Shown here piece by piece: positions 11,661 to 23,265 of a stretch of 64,000 bases of DNA (positions are counted from its first letter, which is position 1; each line of letters begins with the position of its first letter). Location of the stretch: positions 62,001 through 126,000 of the forward strand of contig JAMJFZ010000699.1 of the NCBI GenBank assembly GCA_026225945.1, written 5' to 3'. Position numbers and translations under genes: made by a program. The DNA comes from Cricetomys ansorgei (taxonomy: Eukaryota > Chordata > Mammalia > Rodentia > Nesomyidae). The notes below the pieces were generated by a model. The model was not told the origin of the DNA. It did not search any database and saw only the letters and a program-made list of their open reading frames with translations.

Positions 11661-11874
11661 AGGCTCTTAATGGACAGAATTTTTCTCTATTCGTCTCGAC
11701 ACCATTAGAGCTAGGTGGTAGCCCATGGTTCAATATGGTGTTGTCCATGGTTGAATATGTGCTGCCTATAAAGACCTTAGACAGTGAACCTGAGTCTGGA
11801 ACTGAGTATTTACTATGGAGTGAAATTAAATAGTAAAAGGGGAGATTTGGAGGTATATAATCAAACCTAGCTCT

Positions 11875-12035
11875 CTATTGCATGCCCTGAAACTCTCCTG
11901 GACCTGTTCACTTGTCTTTCACTGAGATGGCTTCCCACTTCTCTGATTAAGTTTAAATTTAATCATATCCTTCCTTATTTGAAGACTCAACCCATGCCAA
12001 TTCCTCCTGGAAGTCTCCCTTAGTTGCTATAGAAA
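11875..12035 (+). mobile_element. L2 LINE 3' fragment
   Basis: Weak L2 3' pattern: gccctgaaactctcctgg, ttcacttgtctttcactgag, gaagactcaacccatgcc and cctggaagtctccctt. Strongly decayed. Confidence 0.45.
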
Positions 12036-12059
12036 GAATGAGGTTCCCTGTAACTAAAA

Positions 12060-12240
12060 ACGTCTTCAGGAGAGTTCAGTTTTGGACACATGAGGTTGAA
12101 ATGTGTAAGGAACCTGTGAATTTAGATGAAAGGAAAACAGATGGGTCCAGGGATCTAGGTCCTCAGAAGAGATGTCTACACTGAAAATAAAGTTCTGAGA
12201 ATCACCAGCACACAGATGGCTGTTGACAACATAGCAGCAG
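12060..12240 (+). mobile_element. Ancient mammalian repeat Z fragment
   Basis: Resembles an old dispersed repeat recalled from human and other genomes, with gagttcagttttggaca, gagaatcaccagcac and agatggctgttga in order. The family name is uncertain. Other fragments in the window may belong to the same consensus (15.1-15.5, 19.4, 31.1, 35.4 and 50.9-51.6 kb). Confidence 0.4.
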
Positions 12241-12519
12241 ATGATTGTTTAGGAGAGTGTTAACCTGAGGAGAAAAACATGCATCAAGTAAACGTTGTGT
12301 TCACAGTGCAGAAAAAGATGTGTGCTGGATATCCCTGGATAATGTGAGATCCTAGCAAGAAAAATGCAGGCAGATACATCCCACATCCCACCTCATGAAT
12401 GACCCTAATAATGACACTAGTTTGCAAGGGTTATGTATTTATGCATTCTGCCAGAGCAGACTGGTTTTGCATCCATATCTCAGAGAATTCCTCAACTCAT
12501 GCATACACTATATGCTGAT
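12241..12519. other. Unassigned sequence
   Basis: Short stretch between an ancient repeat and a MIR; nothing recognised. Confidence 0.4.
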
Positions 12520-12740
12520 ATACCACTTGACAGATGACAAACCTAAGTCACAATGAGCAAAAAAAAAAAAATTAAAAATAAAAGAAAAGTAGGAAAGAAG
12601 GAAGCAGAGGGTGAAGAAAGTAGGGTAAGTCAAATCACTTACCCAAGCCACACAACTAGTAAGAGACAGAGCTGAGATTTCAGTCCAGTTCTGTGGAACA
12701 TTCAATTCCATATCTTGACAATTGAACTGCACTGCTTCCC
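12520..12740 (+). mobile_element. MIR SINE with A-rich insertion
   Basis: MIR core cacttacccaagccacacaactagtaag then agacagagctgagatttcag is clear. An A-rich and GAAA-rich stretch (12560-12610) separates it from an upstream gatgacaaacctaagtca block. Confidence 0.8.
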
Positions 12741-14010
12741 ACCATGCCATCTGAATGTTAAATGTATCTCTTGCATCTGACCTGAACAAACATCTGTTGC
12801 TGGCATCTGTTTCAAGGGTAAGACTATGATGCAAAACTAAGAAAATTGATTGTTTTTAAGTGACAGTTGAGTAACAGTGAGAAGTTCCATTCTGTGCATT
12901 CTCTCCAGAACAAGATTGTACACACCCCGAGGGTTACCTGTCAGTGCCCCCAGACCATGTACGCAGAAGCTACTATGGGAAAATGCCCCTCTAAGGTACC
13001 ATCAGCTGACTTCTAAGTAGAGACCGCTGTGAGCAGATGATAGGGGAAGACAAAGCACAGTGTCTCACTCTCACTGAGGTGCCCAAGAGACGTGTTCTCC
13101 AAGCTCATACACTCTCCAACCTTTTCAAGGATTTGCTAAATTATAAACAAGTGCATTTCAATATCAAAAAAAGAACTGCCTTATGATTTGTGGATTTCTT
13201 ATATCATGTATCTCACACCACACATCTCATATGTGGTAGAAATGAAGCTCTATTCTCTCTGGGCTTCCATGGCACATGTTTCCTCAAGGATGGCTCTTCT
13301 CACGTTCTACCAGGACATGACAATTATTTGTATGTTGGGCTTCCCACAGTACAGTATAAGCCATAAGGGAGCAGAACTCTGCGTCATTCCCATTGTGCCC
13401 TTGATATGATGAACTGGGGAAGGCAGCACTAAACACTTGATGAAATCCAGCAAAAAGTCCTTGATAACTATTGCACTTACCCTTTCTCAGAGGAGATGGC
13501 GGAAAAGGATTCCAACTTTAGGTAATCCCTAACCTCCATCTCTTAATTCTCACCCTGTTCTCTATTAGCAACTTTTATTTCCCATAATCACAGCATTAAG
13601 ACATCATTTGGTCACTGTTCCTGTGCATGTACTCTATAGATTGAGAGCAAATTAAATTTGACTTACCTCTGATGACTATATGTTGGAAGTCTGCAAAAAT
13701 TAAAAAAAAGAAAATAAAGAAAAGAAAAGAAAGGTCGGAAAGAGAGAAGTAGAGGGTGAGGAAAGAAAGGCAAAAAGTGGTGCAGGAAGATGATCTCAGA
13801 CTGTAAGTCTCTTAGATTGGGAGAGGGGTAGTATCAATCTTTCCACCCCAAAAGGAAAGCCAGAAAATAACCAAGTGTTGAAGTGCAATCTATTTGGAGC
13901 TTTTCCATGGGACGCTGGCTAGAAGAAAAGATCTTGTGACATTGGGCTTCCTAAGGAGGTCTGTAGCACTATGCTGCAGTAGAGGCTCACCAAGGAAGAC
14001 ATTTTCTTAG
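12741..14010. other. Apparently unique sequence
   Basis: No recognised gene or repeat except a purine-rich low-complexity tract at about 13698-13780. Open frames are below 80 codons with nothing recognisable. Confidence 0.45.
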
Positions 14011-14280
14011 GTGCAAACCCTGCCAGACCTCAGCAGAAGGAACCATTATCATGGCCAGCACCATCCTGGACAGTGGAACCCTGAGCATCTCATCTCAGGG
14101 GTTTTTATTGATGCCTAAGCTCCTCAGGTGTTCTACTGATAGCATGTGCAGATCCTGAGCAATCAAACATCTCCCACATAAATCCAACACCTGCAGATAA
14201 TACAAAGGCTAAGACCTAGGCAGCCCTTTTCCCAACAGTGCACAAAACACCCTTTTAAACATAACTAAAAGTAAACTGCA
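14011..14280 (-). mobile_element. Class II-like LTR, family Y copy A
   Basis: About 270 bp shared with 47924-48200. Both begin (plus strand) gtgcaa-ccctgccagacctcagcag and end near aaactaaa-ataaact. The TTTATT at 14103-14108 is a minus-strand polyadenylation signal, followed in sense by a short segment ending in TGCAC. I infer an LTR read on the minus strand, probably ERVK-class from the overall plan. No convincing target duplication. Confidence 0.65.
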
Positions 14281-15104
14281 TCAATGGTCAATGCTATGTC
14301 CTAGGAAAACAGACAGCAATGCATGCTGTGTGGCTGTTCTGCTTTGTAGCAGGGGATCATGGCTATTTCTGATCCTAAGGTCAGGAGGCTCTCATCTTGC
14401 AGCAAAAGAGAGTACTTCTCCCTCCTCCAACCCACACTAGGTCATTTCCTTGCTTTCTCTGCCAATCATTTTAAGACTGCTTTTCTCCCTCTCTAGAACC
14501 CAATGCCCTGTCCCTTGCTCTTAGCTGGAGCATATTCCCTAAGGTGCACCCCAAAACCATCTTATTACTTCTGGATTTATTGTTGTATCTATATGCTTGT
14601 TCACTGCCTTCTTAAAAGAAATCCAGGATGCAATCAAGAATTTTACACTTTCTTCTATGTTAATCACAAGGCAATCCTTTTTGTAGACTAATTTTTCTTT
14701 TTTAGAATCCAAGCCAGATATTTTGTAGATGGCATGGTGTCTAATCTTTGTCTGTTTATTTCTTTGTGTAGTTTAACTTAATTTTCTGATGCCACATTTT
14801 TTATGGATTAGAAGCTGGATTGGATGGTTTGGCCAATTGCAAGCTGTGTGTCTCCTACTGCATCACAATAGGTGGTACATGAGGTCTGCTTGCCCCATTA
14901 TGAGGGGATAAGGTTAGAGACTGAGAGCATTATGTCTGTGCCATTACATATTGCCCCTGTTGCATTGGCTATGAAGTAGTAGGAGTTTGGGAGCTCATTT
15001 TCCCTGTATTTTTATGAGTTGTTGGGGTGAGGAGCAATCTCAACAGCTTGGTGCTTTGTTGGTGAGCCCCTGTCAAGCACAGACACAGGAGGACACGGAT
15101 GTCC
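14281..15104. other. No gene or named repeat recognised
   Basis: Includes T-rich sequence (14690-14810) and overlaps a 159-codon minus-strand open frame (14969-15448) that has no known domain and crosses into ancient-repeat-like DNA. I do not call it a gene. Confidence 0.4.
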
Positions 15105-15480
15105 TGAAGGAGCTTACAGCACAGTAGAGGTGACACAGGCCATGCACTAATATCTCTGAGCCCTTCAGCTCTGTCCTCATCGACGGAACCAAAGTGCTGC
15201 CCTTTCAGAAGCAGCTTTGCACTTACTGCTGTGGCTGACTGGCTTTGGCATAGCTTCCCCAGGCCCTTCTCTGTGCAGGGATCATATTTGGCCTCTGGTA
15301 GGGGGAGGAACAGCCTGTCCCTTGCCCTCTGGGGGCTGGAGGACTGATTGGAGAGACAGACATGTAAATAGACAATTGCAGCGCAGCTTGCCAAGCACTC
15401 TACCATAGAAGTAAACAATGAGCCGTGGGCGGTCAGAGGAGAGAGCAATTACCCAAGCCCCTTCTCTACAAAGCTGGCTC
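15105..15480 (+). mobile_element. Ancient mammalian repeat Z, two pieces
   Basis: Two blocks resemble the same old repeat: ctgaaggagcttacagcac (about 15105-15130) and gagacagacatgtaaatagacaattgcag (about 15350-15380) with following caagcactctaccatag. The middle (about 15200-15340) does not fit, so it is either diverged or inserted. Confidence 0.35.
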
Positions 15481-16820
15481 AGGTGGAAGGCAGCACCCCT
15501 CTAATGCATGCCTCCTAACATTTTGTCAGTGTTCCCCTTGTTCTGCAACAGCCATGTCTATATTCACTTACCGATTCTGACCCCCCAAACCAGAAGCTTC
15601 TCCAGGAGACAAATCAACCTGGGCGAATCAACTTCACACTCCTTCCAACATGCTCAGTTGTGCTTTCTCAGGCCTTACCATGTCCCATCTGTCCCGACCC
15701 TCAGAAAGCAGCTTATCAAGCACCCTTCAGCCTTCTGAATGATGTTTTCTCAGTGCAACTGATGGAATACTCCCAGTTTTTATCTGGTCACTCTTCCATT
15801 AGCAACTAGACAGCCAAAAATTGTGTTGGCATTGGGGTGGCTACCATGGTGGGAATGGAACTCCTCATTCACTACATCCTTTCAGTCACTGACAGTGTTC
15901 CCCACTGTAGTGTAGCCTTTGCCCTTGAGCCTCCAGAACACTGCAATCCACTTCTGCCTAAGAACTAAACATCGGTTTGCCATGCCCTGCTAATCCACGA
16001 TTTGGTTTTCTTTTTTTTCTTTTTTCTTTTTCTTTGAGAAGACACTTTTACTGCAGGAGATTCCATGGATTTAACAGTATAGTAAAGAAACATCTTGCCA
16101 TAAAGACATCAAGGCCACTACATCTAAAAATAAAATTTAACCATGGCATAAAATCAAGTGGTTAATCCTAGGTTGCAATTAATTTCAGCCTCTAATCAAT
16201 TCCTCCTGTGAGGTAAGCACATAAGAAATATGATCTCCAAACGATTAATTCCTAGCAAAAGGTCACTTCTTTGAGGTATGAGCAGGGTCTGGAATCTCTC
16301 CCTCCTTACAGGCCTCGACAGTACTGACTGGCTTAGGTCTTGGCTTTAATTAGAGCATCACAATCTATTATTCATTCTTCACACTGAAGAAAGGAGAATA
16401 TAAATATACACGTCTGGTGTCGTCCACAGATCAATTAGGAAGGAAAAAGACCAAATTGGTTTCTCCAGTGTGAATAGTCTTGCTATTGTTTATGGAACAT
16501 CAACGTGGCTTGAGTATTTATTCAGTAATAAAGTGGATGCTTCTGAGAAAAACAGCCATGGATAACTAGAAAGGTAGCACTCGAGCTATTGTTTTCTGCT
16601 CTGATTTCAGAGTGAGAAAGATGAACTTAATGGTCTGGCCATTGTGTCTCTGCCCTTCCCACCTTCCCTAAGAGTGTAATTCCCTTTTGCAGAAGCCAGG
16701 ACGGGGAAAGGGAAGGGTCCCCTAGCAGAAGTTGAAGGGTTTGAAAAATGCACAGACACAGGATGCCTATCCCACTAAGAGAAGCAGGCTTCAGGCTGTT
16801 TTCAGGTGTCCCTTTTAAAA
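15481..16820. other. Repeat-free stretch with ATTA-rich block
   Basis: No repeat recognised apart from a T-rich tract (16005-16035). Between about 16150 and 16620 there are several ATTA/TAAT-type motifs (for example in gcaattaatttc, acgattaattcc, ctttaattagag and gatcaattagg), separated by mixed sequence. That composition is often seen in conserved developmental enhancers. Inference only; conservation cannot be tested here. Confidence 0.4.
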
Positions 16821-16828
16821 AGTGTGTG

Positions 16829-16878
<50 letters not shown>

Positions 16879-16880
16879 TG
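16821..16880. repeat. (GT)n microsatellite
   Basis: About 28 GT units with single GC and TAT interruptions, next to an antisense B3-type SINE and probably grown from its tail. Confidence 0.97.
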
Positions 16881-16894
16881 TCCCTGTGTCATTC

Positions 16895-17128
16895 CTCCTC
16901 AGACACAGTCCCCACTTTCTTTTCTGAGACAGAGTCTCCCACTGGAACTTGGCCTCACCAACTAGGACTATCTGTCCAGTGGCCCCTTGCCTCCACATCC
17001 CCAGCCTTAGGATTGGGTTACAAGCAAGTGCCATCATGTGGTACATTTCCACATGGGTTCTGGGGATCAGACTCAGGTCCTATGCCTGTAAGACAAACAC
17101 ATTGACCCTGTCAACGCTCTCAGCTTGA
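16895..17128 (-). mobile_element. B3/B4-class SINE (antisense)
   Basis: Antisense blocks: tctgagacagagtctcccactggaac, caccaactaggac, cagccttaggattgggttacaagc, catgtggtacatttccacatgggttctggggatcagactcagg, and a final segment equivalent to the tRNA-like 5' end. It is a full-length but old copy. Confidence 0.75.
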
Positions 17129-18029
17129 TGGCTGCTCTTCTGGGGCTGCCTCACAGTGGGAGTGCTGTGCAGTCCTAGTGCGGTTGTACTGGATTCCAAG
17201 TTGCCAGTGGAAACCAAGTAGTTTGAGAAGGTACTTTCACATCAGTCAGGCCCAGGTCGTAAGTGAAATGGCCCCAGCTCTTAGTCACCGCAAGGGTATT
17301 CTTCAGGTTGCTCAGTTTGAACCATCACTGCTTGTGATGAGCATTTTGAGACTGTCCCATTCTCTCTAGTACCATTAACTCCTACTCACCTACTACACCA
17401 GACAGAAGCACAAAAAATATTCCTTCCAAAAGGAGTCACTCTTACAATGGCATTTTCAAGTCAGTATGCATATAGTACTTTGACTTTTATTTATTTTTGC
17501 AGCAGAGAGAGGGAGAGAATCCAGATACTCTCATACATGCTCAGCCATGTACTGAGAACCCTTTCTGTTAATGTGGGTAATGGGGAGGTAGTCATAAACT
17601 CAGTTCCTAGGCACCTATTGTTTTCAAATGGACTACTCAATGCTAGTTTTGAACTAGCATTTTAAAGAGAGCATTATTCCTCTGAGAATGTCACACACTG
17701 TCATAGTCCTGAAGAGAAGGCTGCAGGATAGACAAGGGCACAGACTACACCAAGGGCTCTTTAACCTGCTTTGCTTCTGACCTTAGACATTAAGCAGGAA
17801 AGACTTAATGAGGGCAACATCAGAAGCAGGAAGAGCCAAGGAGCTTGGGCAAGCCTTCCAGCCAGTTGGATAATGACTCCCAGCTCAGTGCTGGCAGCCT
17901 TAATTTTCAATAAAGAATGGATGGTGTTCAAATTCACAGTCATTCCTTTGGAGTATTTAAATCCTCTCCAAAGTTCTGCCACCTTCCCACGAAAAACCCA
18001 AAAACCCATCTTACAAGTCCTGAAAAAAA
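17129..18029. other. Apparently unique sequence
   Basis: No named repeat. The stretch 17780-18000 has mixed composition with a TATTTAAAT-like site near 17955 and could be conserved; not testable here. Confidence 0.35.
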
Positions 18030-18262
18030 TATTGTTATACAAAATGGATGTAAATAAGCCAGTCTCAGAAAGAAAAATATCACATCTCTTCACATCTATG
18101 CTTCCTAGATTTTACGTGGGTATAGAAAACTATGTGTATAAATATGGTATGAAAGTGGAGGTAAGAATGTCTTGTGAGACAATAGGAGCTATGAGTGAAA
18201 AGTGGGTTGTAGGAAGAATATTCTCAACATACAATATGTATTTTACAAAAACTTAAAAGAAA
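18030..18262 (+). mobile_element. Rodent L1 3' UTR fragment
   Basis: Blocks aaataagccagtctcagaaag, then cttcctagattttacgtgggtat and tgtgtataaatatggtatgaaagtgga match the late 3' UTR of old rodent L1. Overlaps the end of a 161-codon plus-strand frame, which I attribute to chance. Confidence 0.65.
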
Positions 18263-18821
18263 AATTAAGAATATTAAGCAAACCTTACAAGAGGTTGTGA
18301 TTCATGTTTCATAAATATCTTTTGTTTTCTAACCCTCCCGCTGGTTTCTGATGTCCTGTATCCATGGGCCACAGTAGAAAACAATGTCTTTCTTTTGTTG
18401 GGAAACTTTAATTAAACTGTGCAAAAGGCAGAGTGACCATCCCTCCCTTTGCAACCAATAACAAAAACATGAAAGTGATTGTAAGACAAACCATAGCATC
18501 CATGATGAGCACAGTTTCTATATCTTGGCAGCAAAAAACTCAATGGGCATGGCAAAAGATGGATAGGACATTCTACCATGTCCTAGATGAACTCTGGTGA
18601 AGAAACTGCCCCCACAAATGATGAAACCTTAGAAGTTATGTGGCCCAAGTGAGTCTCAAATGAAGACTGGATAGCCAGCATTCAGCTGCTTAAAATGCCC
18701 TGTTAGACTAGAAAAAGACTAGGTTCAGTAGAGGCTATGCCACACCTTTCTCTTGATTACCCCCCACATTTTAGGCATATCCCCGACTAGTGATTCTGAT
18801 TTGTTTATTTAATTGGTATTT
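18263..18821. other. No gene or named repeat recognised
   Basis: AT-rich start then mixed sequence; nothing supported. Confidence 0.4.
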
Positions 18822-18958
18822 TACTCTTTTGAGACAAGATCTCATGTAACCTAGGCTCTCAAACTTCCTATGTAGCTAAAGCTAGCCTTGACCTCCTTGA
18901 ACTCCTGATCCTGCAGCATATTGGATTCACACGTGTGCACTACTGTGTCTGGCCCCCC
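18822..18958 (-). mobile_element. B1-class SINE (antisense, proto-B1 type)
   Basis: Antisense: ctcttttgagacaagatctcatgtaacctaggctc, atgtagctaaagctagccttgacc, gaactcctgatcctgc and a gtgtgcactactgtgtctggcc end. Monomer order fits an old PB1 or the B1 part of a B4 SINE. Confidence 0.8.
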
Positions 18959-19439
18959 TTTAGTGATGCTGATATACACCTGATTTGCCAGTCCACAGAC
19001 TGTTAGTCAATCACCTCTAACTCCATTGCTTAGGTTAGAAGTAGAGTCCCAGGCCAAAAAGATAGATGTAATAAGATAGAGACCCTGAATTCATGGAGTT
19101 GAGGCTTTCGGAGATTTGGGAGCTGTTGTTAGGTAGTAGGACCCCAAGAGATAAGATTCATGCTTTCTGGGAGGCTGGAATTGTGGTGACCTCAAAAGAT
19201 AGCCCCAGCATGCAATGTTGATACAAATAGGGTGCATGAATTTGTATTGGTAGAAAAAAGGGAGAGCTGGTAGAAACAGTTTTATGGTTATAGATATCAG
19301 AAATGGGAAAACTGGGATCCAGAATTGGACACAGTCTTTCTTGGTAAGAGCTTCAGTGAAACTACCATGATTATATATCCTGTTTCTCAGTTAGAAATCC
19401 AGCCCCACATCACAGTTTAGGCTGGTGTGGCATCCCTTC
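18959..19439. other. Unassigned sequence
   Basis: Nothing recognised. Some blocks (aggaccccaagagataag) look LTR-like, but I cannot support a call. Confidence 0.35.
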
Positions 19440-19600
19440 ACCTTGAGCATTCATTCACTTATGTCACGAGTATATACCTACTGCTGTACAGAGCAGTGAA
19501 GGCAGAGAAGGCGATCAGATGTCGGTTACTCTGTAAGGGACTCCCAAGCTATTGGGAGGATGACTGTAATACAAGTGCAGATACTGCCAAAGGAGTGACA
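19440..19600 (+). mobile_element. Possible ancient repeat Z fragment
   Basis: Weak resemblance to the start of the same old consensus: cattcattcactta, ctactgctgtacagagcagtgaaggcagagaagg and a later actgtaatacaagtgcagatac. Low confidence. Confidence 0.3.
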
Positions 19601-21114
19601 CTGCCACAGCAATGGGGAATCCACTGAGGCAAGTGGTCGCTTCCATCTGGCAGAAATACTTGCAGTGAGTGGGAACAGGAGATATTTCTTCCTCCAAAGT
19701 GACTTGATGTGCTCATGGGTCAAGTCCCAAAAATCTAAATTAAGCATAGACCTAAGGTCTGCAGATGATCTGGGAGCTGCAGACTGGAGGAGGTTCTCCA
19801 AAGATCACAACCAGCCCGGGTGCTGCTGGTCCATCTCAGTCCGACTTCCTCCGCAGAAGTCCACCATGCTTACCTCTTCTTCACTACAAATTCGCAGAAG
19901 AAATGCTGGTGATAGCTACGTCGAGGCTTGAAAATCTGGATAGAAGATGATTTTTGCTTCTTTCAATTAATGCAGTTTTCATGTATCATTAGCCAAAGGG
20001 CTACTTAAGACCTCATGTGTCTCAGATGGTCGGGGGACAGGGCTTCCTTGGGCCAGGTAGCTGCACATGCAATCTTGTAACTGACTTACTATCCACCTCT
20101 CTGCACTGCAGGCACTAAAGCAGCAGCTTCCAGCGGCTGCTCTCTAACCAGTGAGAGTTGTCTGCAGTGAGCAAAGAGCACAGTGTGGGATGTGGAAATG
20201 GCTTTTTAGGGGATATGTTGCTGCTTGTGGTGGATGTGGAGCACTTGAAGACACTTAAATAAACTTGCTTTGTCTGGATATACCCTGTTACCCAACTTAC
20301 ATAGCTTCTGACCTTTTCCTAATTTTTCATACCTTCTTAAGGACAAAAATGATTACACTGGAAAATACTCACATAGCACTTACCAAGAGCCATACAGAAT
20401 TTCCAGTAGTATTTGCACTTCCCAGCTCTTTGGGCCCTCCATGCAGTTCTGTAAAGCAAGTAGTTCACAAACATGCCCCCCAAAATAGTTTAAAAATAGC
20501 CCGAGCTATGGAAGTGCCTTCAGGTAGTTCATTACCAAGCCCATCATTGTATAGCTGAGGAAATGGAAGATGGAAAGGGATTCCATCAAGGTTATATACC
20601 TTTGCAGTGACACAGCAGGGACCAAAACCAAGCAAAGGGTCTTTTCTCTGTATGCACCTCTCATTATAAATAAACAGAAATGGAAATGCAAAACTGAATG
20701 CCTCTCTTACCAATAATACACTCATTTCATTATGAATAGAAGAGCAGGGTCTTCTATGACTGTAGAGCAATTCTAGAAAGTACCTTAGTGATTAACACCA
20801 GCAATAGAGAATACTCCAGGTGTATGCAACATATGAGGCTTTGGAAGCTCTATGGTCCAGGAGATGTCTTCACCTGAGAATGAGATCAAGCATTGAAGAT
20901 TAGAGTGTTAGACGGGAGAAGCACCTTTCTTCTTGTTAGTCTTTCTTCCTTCCTCCTTTCTTTCTCTCCTCACCTCTCCTAAACACATTCCTTAGAGCTC
21001 TCCCTGTGCCAGGGCCTGTAAACACAGCTGAAGAGTGAGAAGACTCCCCACTAAAGACTCATCACACTTGTCTATAGGACCAGATACATTGTATTTGGAA
21101 AATCCAAGATAAAT
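19601..21114. other. Mostly unique; CpG-richer start, one MIR inside
   Basis: From 19600 to 19930 CpG is more frequent than in the surroundings (for example tccgacttcctccgcag near 19840 and ctacgtcgagg near 19915). An 88-codon plus frame (19665-19931) spans it but shows no domain. The rest is ordinary sequence, with a MIR at about 20530-20645. Confidence 0.4.
20530..20645 (+). mobile_element. MIR SINE fragment
   Basis: Degraded MIR core: ttcattaccaagcccatcattgtatagctgaggaaatgg, then a gatt-catcaaggttatat segment and gtgacacagcaggg. Confidence 0.6.
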
Positions 21115-21245
21115 TGTATTAGTTGATTTATTCTTTGATATTTTGCATACATTCATACAAAGAATTTTGATCAGATCCACCTACTGCCACCTCTTTCCAA
21201 CTCCTGCTTGTGCCCCTACCTTGTTTCCCTCCTAACTTCATGTAG
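21115..21245 (-). mobile_element. Rodent L1 3' UTR (antisense), short
   Basis: Plus strand reads catacattcatacaaagaattttgatcag followed by a C/T-rich ccacctctttccaactcctgc segment. This is the reverse of the G/A-rich terminal region of rodent L1. Confidence 0.5.
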
Positions 21246-22048
21246 TCTGTTTTTGTATTTTGATTTTCCTAAACTCATTCGTTCTGTTTGCTACCTAAAA
21301 ATTTTAGCTAGCTGTTTATATTTGACAGCTACCTGAACTTAGTTCTAGTTCAGCATCATCTGAAAAGCAGAGTCGACATTTCAGATGAGATCCTTGTCTA
21401 TGGTCTTTCCCTTCCCACCAGTCCTCTCCAGATATTTCAGATCCAAACATGACCTATACAAAAACTCTACTCTGTGATCTTTCTAAGTCCTAAATCTCTT
21501 CAGGGTGCACCATGCCTACCAGGCAAATGGGCTGCTACTTATAATCTGACTTGCCAGTGTCAATGGCTTCAACTTCTGCTGCCACGACATCCTACGTTCC
21601 CATTTCTGCTCTGCACCAGAAGCCCAGCCCATATGTGGATAAGGATTGTCCTGCTTCATTCTTATTGCTTGGGCCCTTCATTTCCAGTGGGTCCTCCTGC
21701 TTCTAGATAGACTATCAAAAAACAGGAGAGTACTAGATGCTGCTAGGTCTACTTTGCACATAGAGCTCTTTTCTGACCTATATAAGGTTATGAGACAAGG
21801 CTGCTAATGATTCAGTTGGTGTAGTTTATTCCACTACCATAATTTCAACTGTGTAGTTTATTTCCACAGTGCCCATCCAACCCTGCTCATTAAATAAATT
21901 GCTTTTTATTAAGAAAAATACTCATTTACTTAGGAAGTACAAGGAGAATAAATAACTCATTGAAACTAAAAAATAAATTGAACAGACTCTGAAAAGGATG
22001 TATGCCCACCACTGCAAATATGATCAAATTCACATTTTAAAGGCATAT
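21246..22048. other. No gene or named repeat recognised
   Basis: A 78-codon plus frame (21474-21710) has no recognisable features. Nothing supported. Confidence 0.4.
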
Positions 22049-22380
22049 TCAGGACTGGAGATATGGATCATTGGCCAAAGTGCTTGCTTGTACAAGCATG
22101 AAGACTTGAGTTAGAATTCCCAGAACCCACATAAAGGTTGTCTCAGAAGCATGCATCTGTGATCCCAGTGCTCCTACAGCAATGTGGTAGATGGAGACAA
22201 GAGAACACTAGGAAGCTTGCAGGCCATATCTGGGTGTATAGAGCACAGTGGCAATCAACAAGGTGGAAGGCAAGGCTTGACACCCAAGGCTGTCCCCTGA
22301 TCTCCACATATGTATTATCAAACACGTGTGTCTATGCACACACATCAATATACACACACTAACAAAATTCACATTCAAAT
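22049..22380 (+). mobile_element. B3-type SINE, near full length
   Basis: Starts with the tRNA-like part (aggactggagatatggatca...gtgcttgcttg), then gaacccacataaagg, gcatctgtgatcccagtgctcc, an aagcttgcaggcc block, tgacacccaaggctgtcccctgatctccacat and a CA-rich tail with tatgcacacacatcaatatac. Old copy. Confidence 0.85.
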
Positions 22381-22499
22381 GTCTTAGACACTCAATTGAC
22401 CCTTTGCATGAATGGAATGTGCCTATGCACAAGTCTCCATCACACTTGTGCTCTAAGAACGGGAATTGTAAGAATCCTGTATTTGTCTAGAGCCTAAAA

Positions 22500-23265
22500 T
22501 CTTTTAGCACAACATGGATTAATGAAACTTGAATTCAGTAGAGGTGAAAGGAGAGTTCTACTGCTAGGACTGTACTTCCAAGAGGTCCAACATCTTTTGA
22601 AAATAAATACTATAAACATTTTAAATATGACATAGACTACCACAAGATAGTGTTTCCTATATGTGACAGGGAGCTTCATCCATAAATTCACAACAAATGA
22701 CTGTTCAAACAAGACCTGCACAATGACAACACCAGGTGACATCCCAACACAGATGGGGAAAATCTCACAAGGCACCACCCTAGATGAGGAGCTACGGGCA
22801 ATCAATGGCTACTGAGAGAGAGACAAAAAAATCAACCTTATCCAGGAATGAGCCTCCTGATAGGTTATCCAATCCCAAGTGACCATCCTTAAACAAATAT
22901 ACATAGGAACAACACCAAATGCACTCTGCAGGATATATATATATATGTATATATGTATATATATGTGTATATATGTATGTATATATGCACATACATACAC
23001 ACATATGCATATATAAACATATATGTATGTGTATATATATGTATATGTGTGTATGTATGTGTGTATATGTGTATATATGTATATACACACGTGTGTGTGT
23101 GTGTTTGTGTGTGTTGCAGCAATAGTAGTTAAAGAAAAGGAGGTCGGGAATTGAGAAGAAGAAATGTGAAACGGATTGAAGGGGAGAGTGGAATGGGTGG
23201 AAATAATGTAAATACAGTATTCACACATGAAATTCTCAAATAATAGAAAAGTAAATGAAAAAATT
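22500..23265 (+). mobile_element. Rodent (Lx-type) L1 3' UTR
   Basis: Blocks in order: accacaagatagtgtttcc, gtgacagggagcttcatcc, caagacctgcacaatgacaac, gatggggaaaatctcacaagg, gaggagctacgggcaatcaatgg, gataggttatccaatcccaagtg, the TATG array, a G-rich pre-terminal region and a final tgaaattctcaaataatag tail. It corresponds to the reverse of 6030-6720 and to 63219-63935. Confidence 0.85.
22932..23114. repeat. (TATG/TA)n microsatellite
   Basis: About 180 bases of alternating purine-pyrimidine TA, TATG and GT units inside the L1 UTR. It gives long overlapping open frames on both strands (Y/I/H/T-rich) that are not genes. Alternating composition favours cruciform or Z-DNA formation. Confidence 0.97.

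Noticed and set aside
11438..11833. 131-codon plus-strand frame with typical antisense-B1 peptide
   Set aside because: Starts just upstream of an antisense B1 and reads through it; repeat-derived.
14969..15448. 159-codon minus-strand open frame as a gene
   Set aside because: No domain, ordinary composition, and it overlaps DNA resembling an ancient repeat.
16627..17105. Frames with TH or VC runs on both strands
   Set aside because: They translate the GT microsatellite and the adjacent B3-type SINE.
17771..18256. 161-codon plus-strand open frame as a gene
   Set aside because: Its second half is rodent L1 3' UTR.
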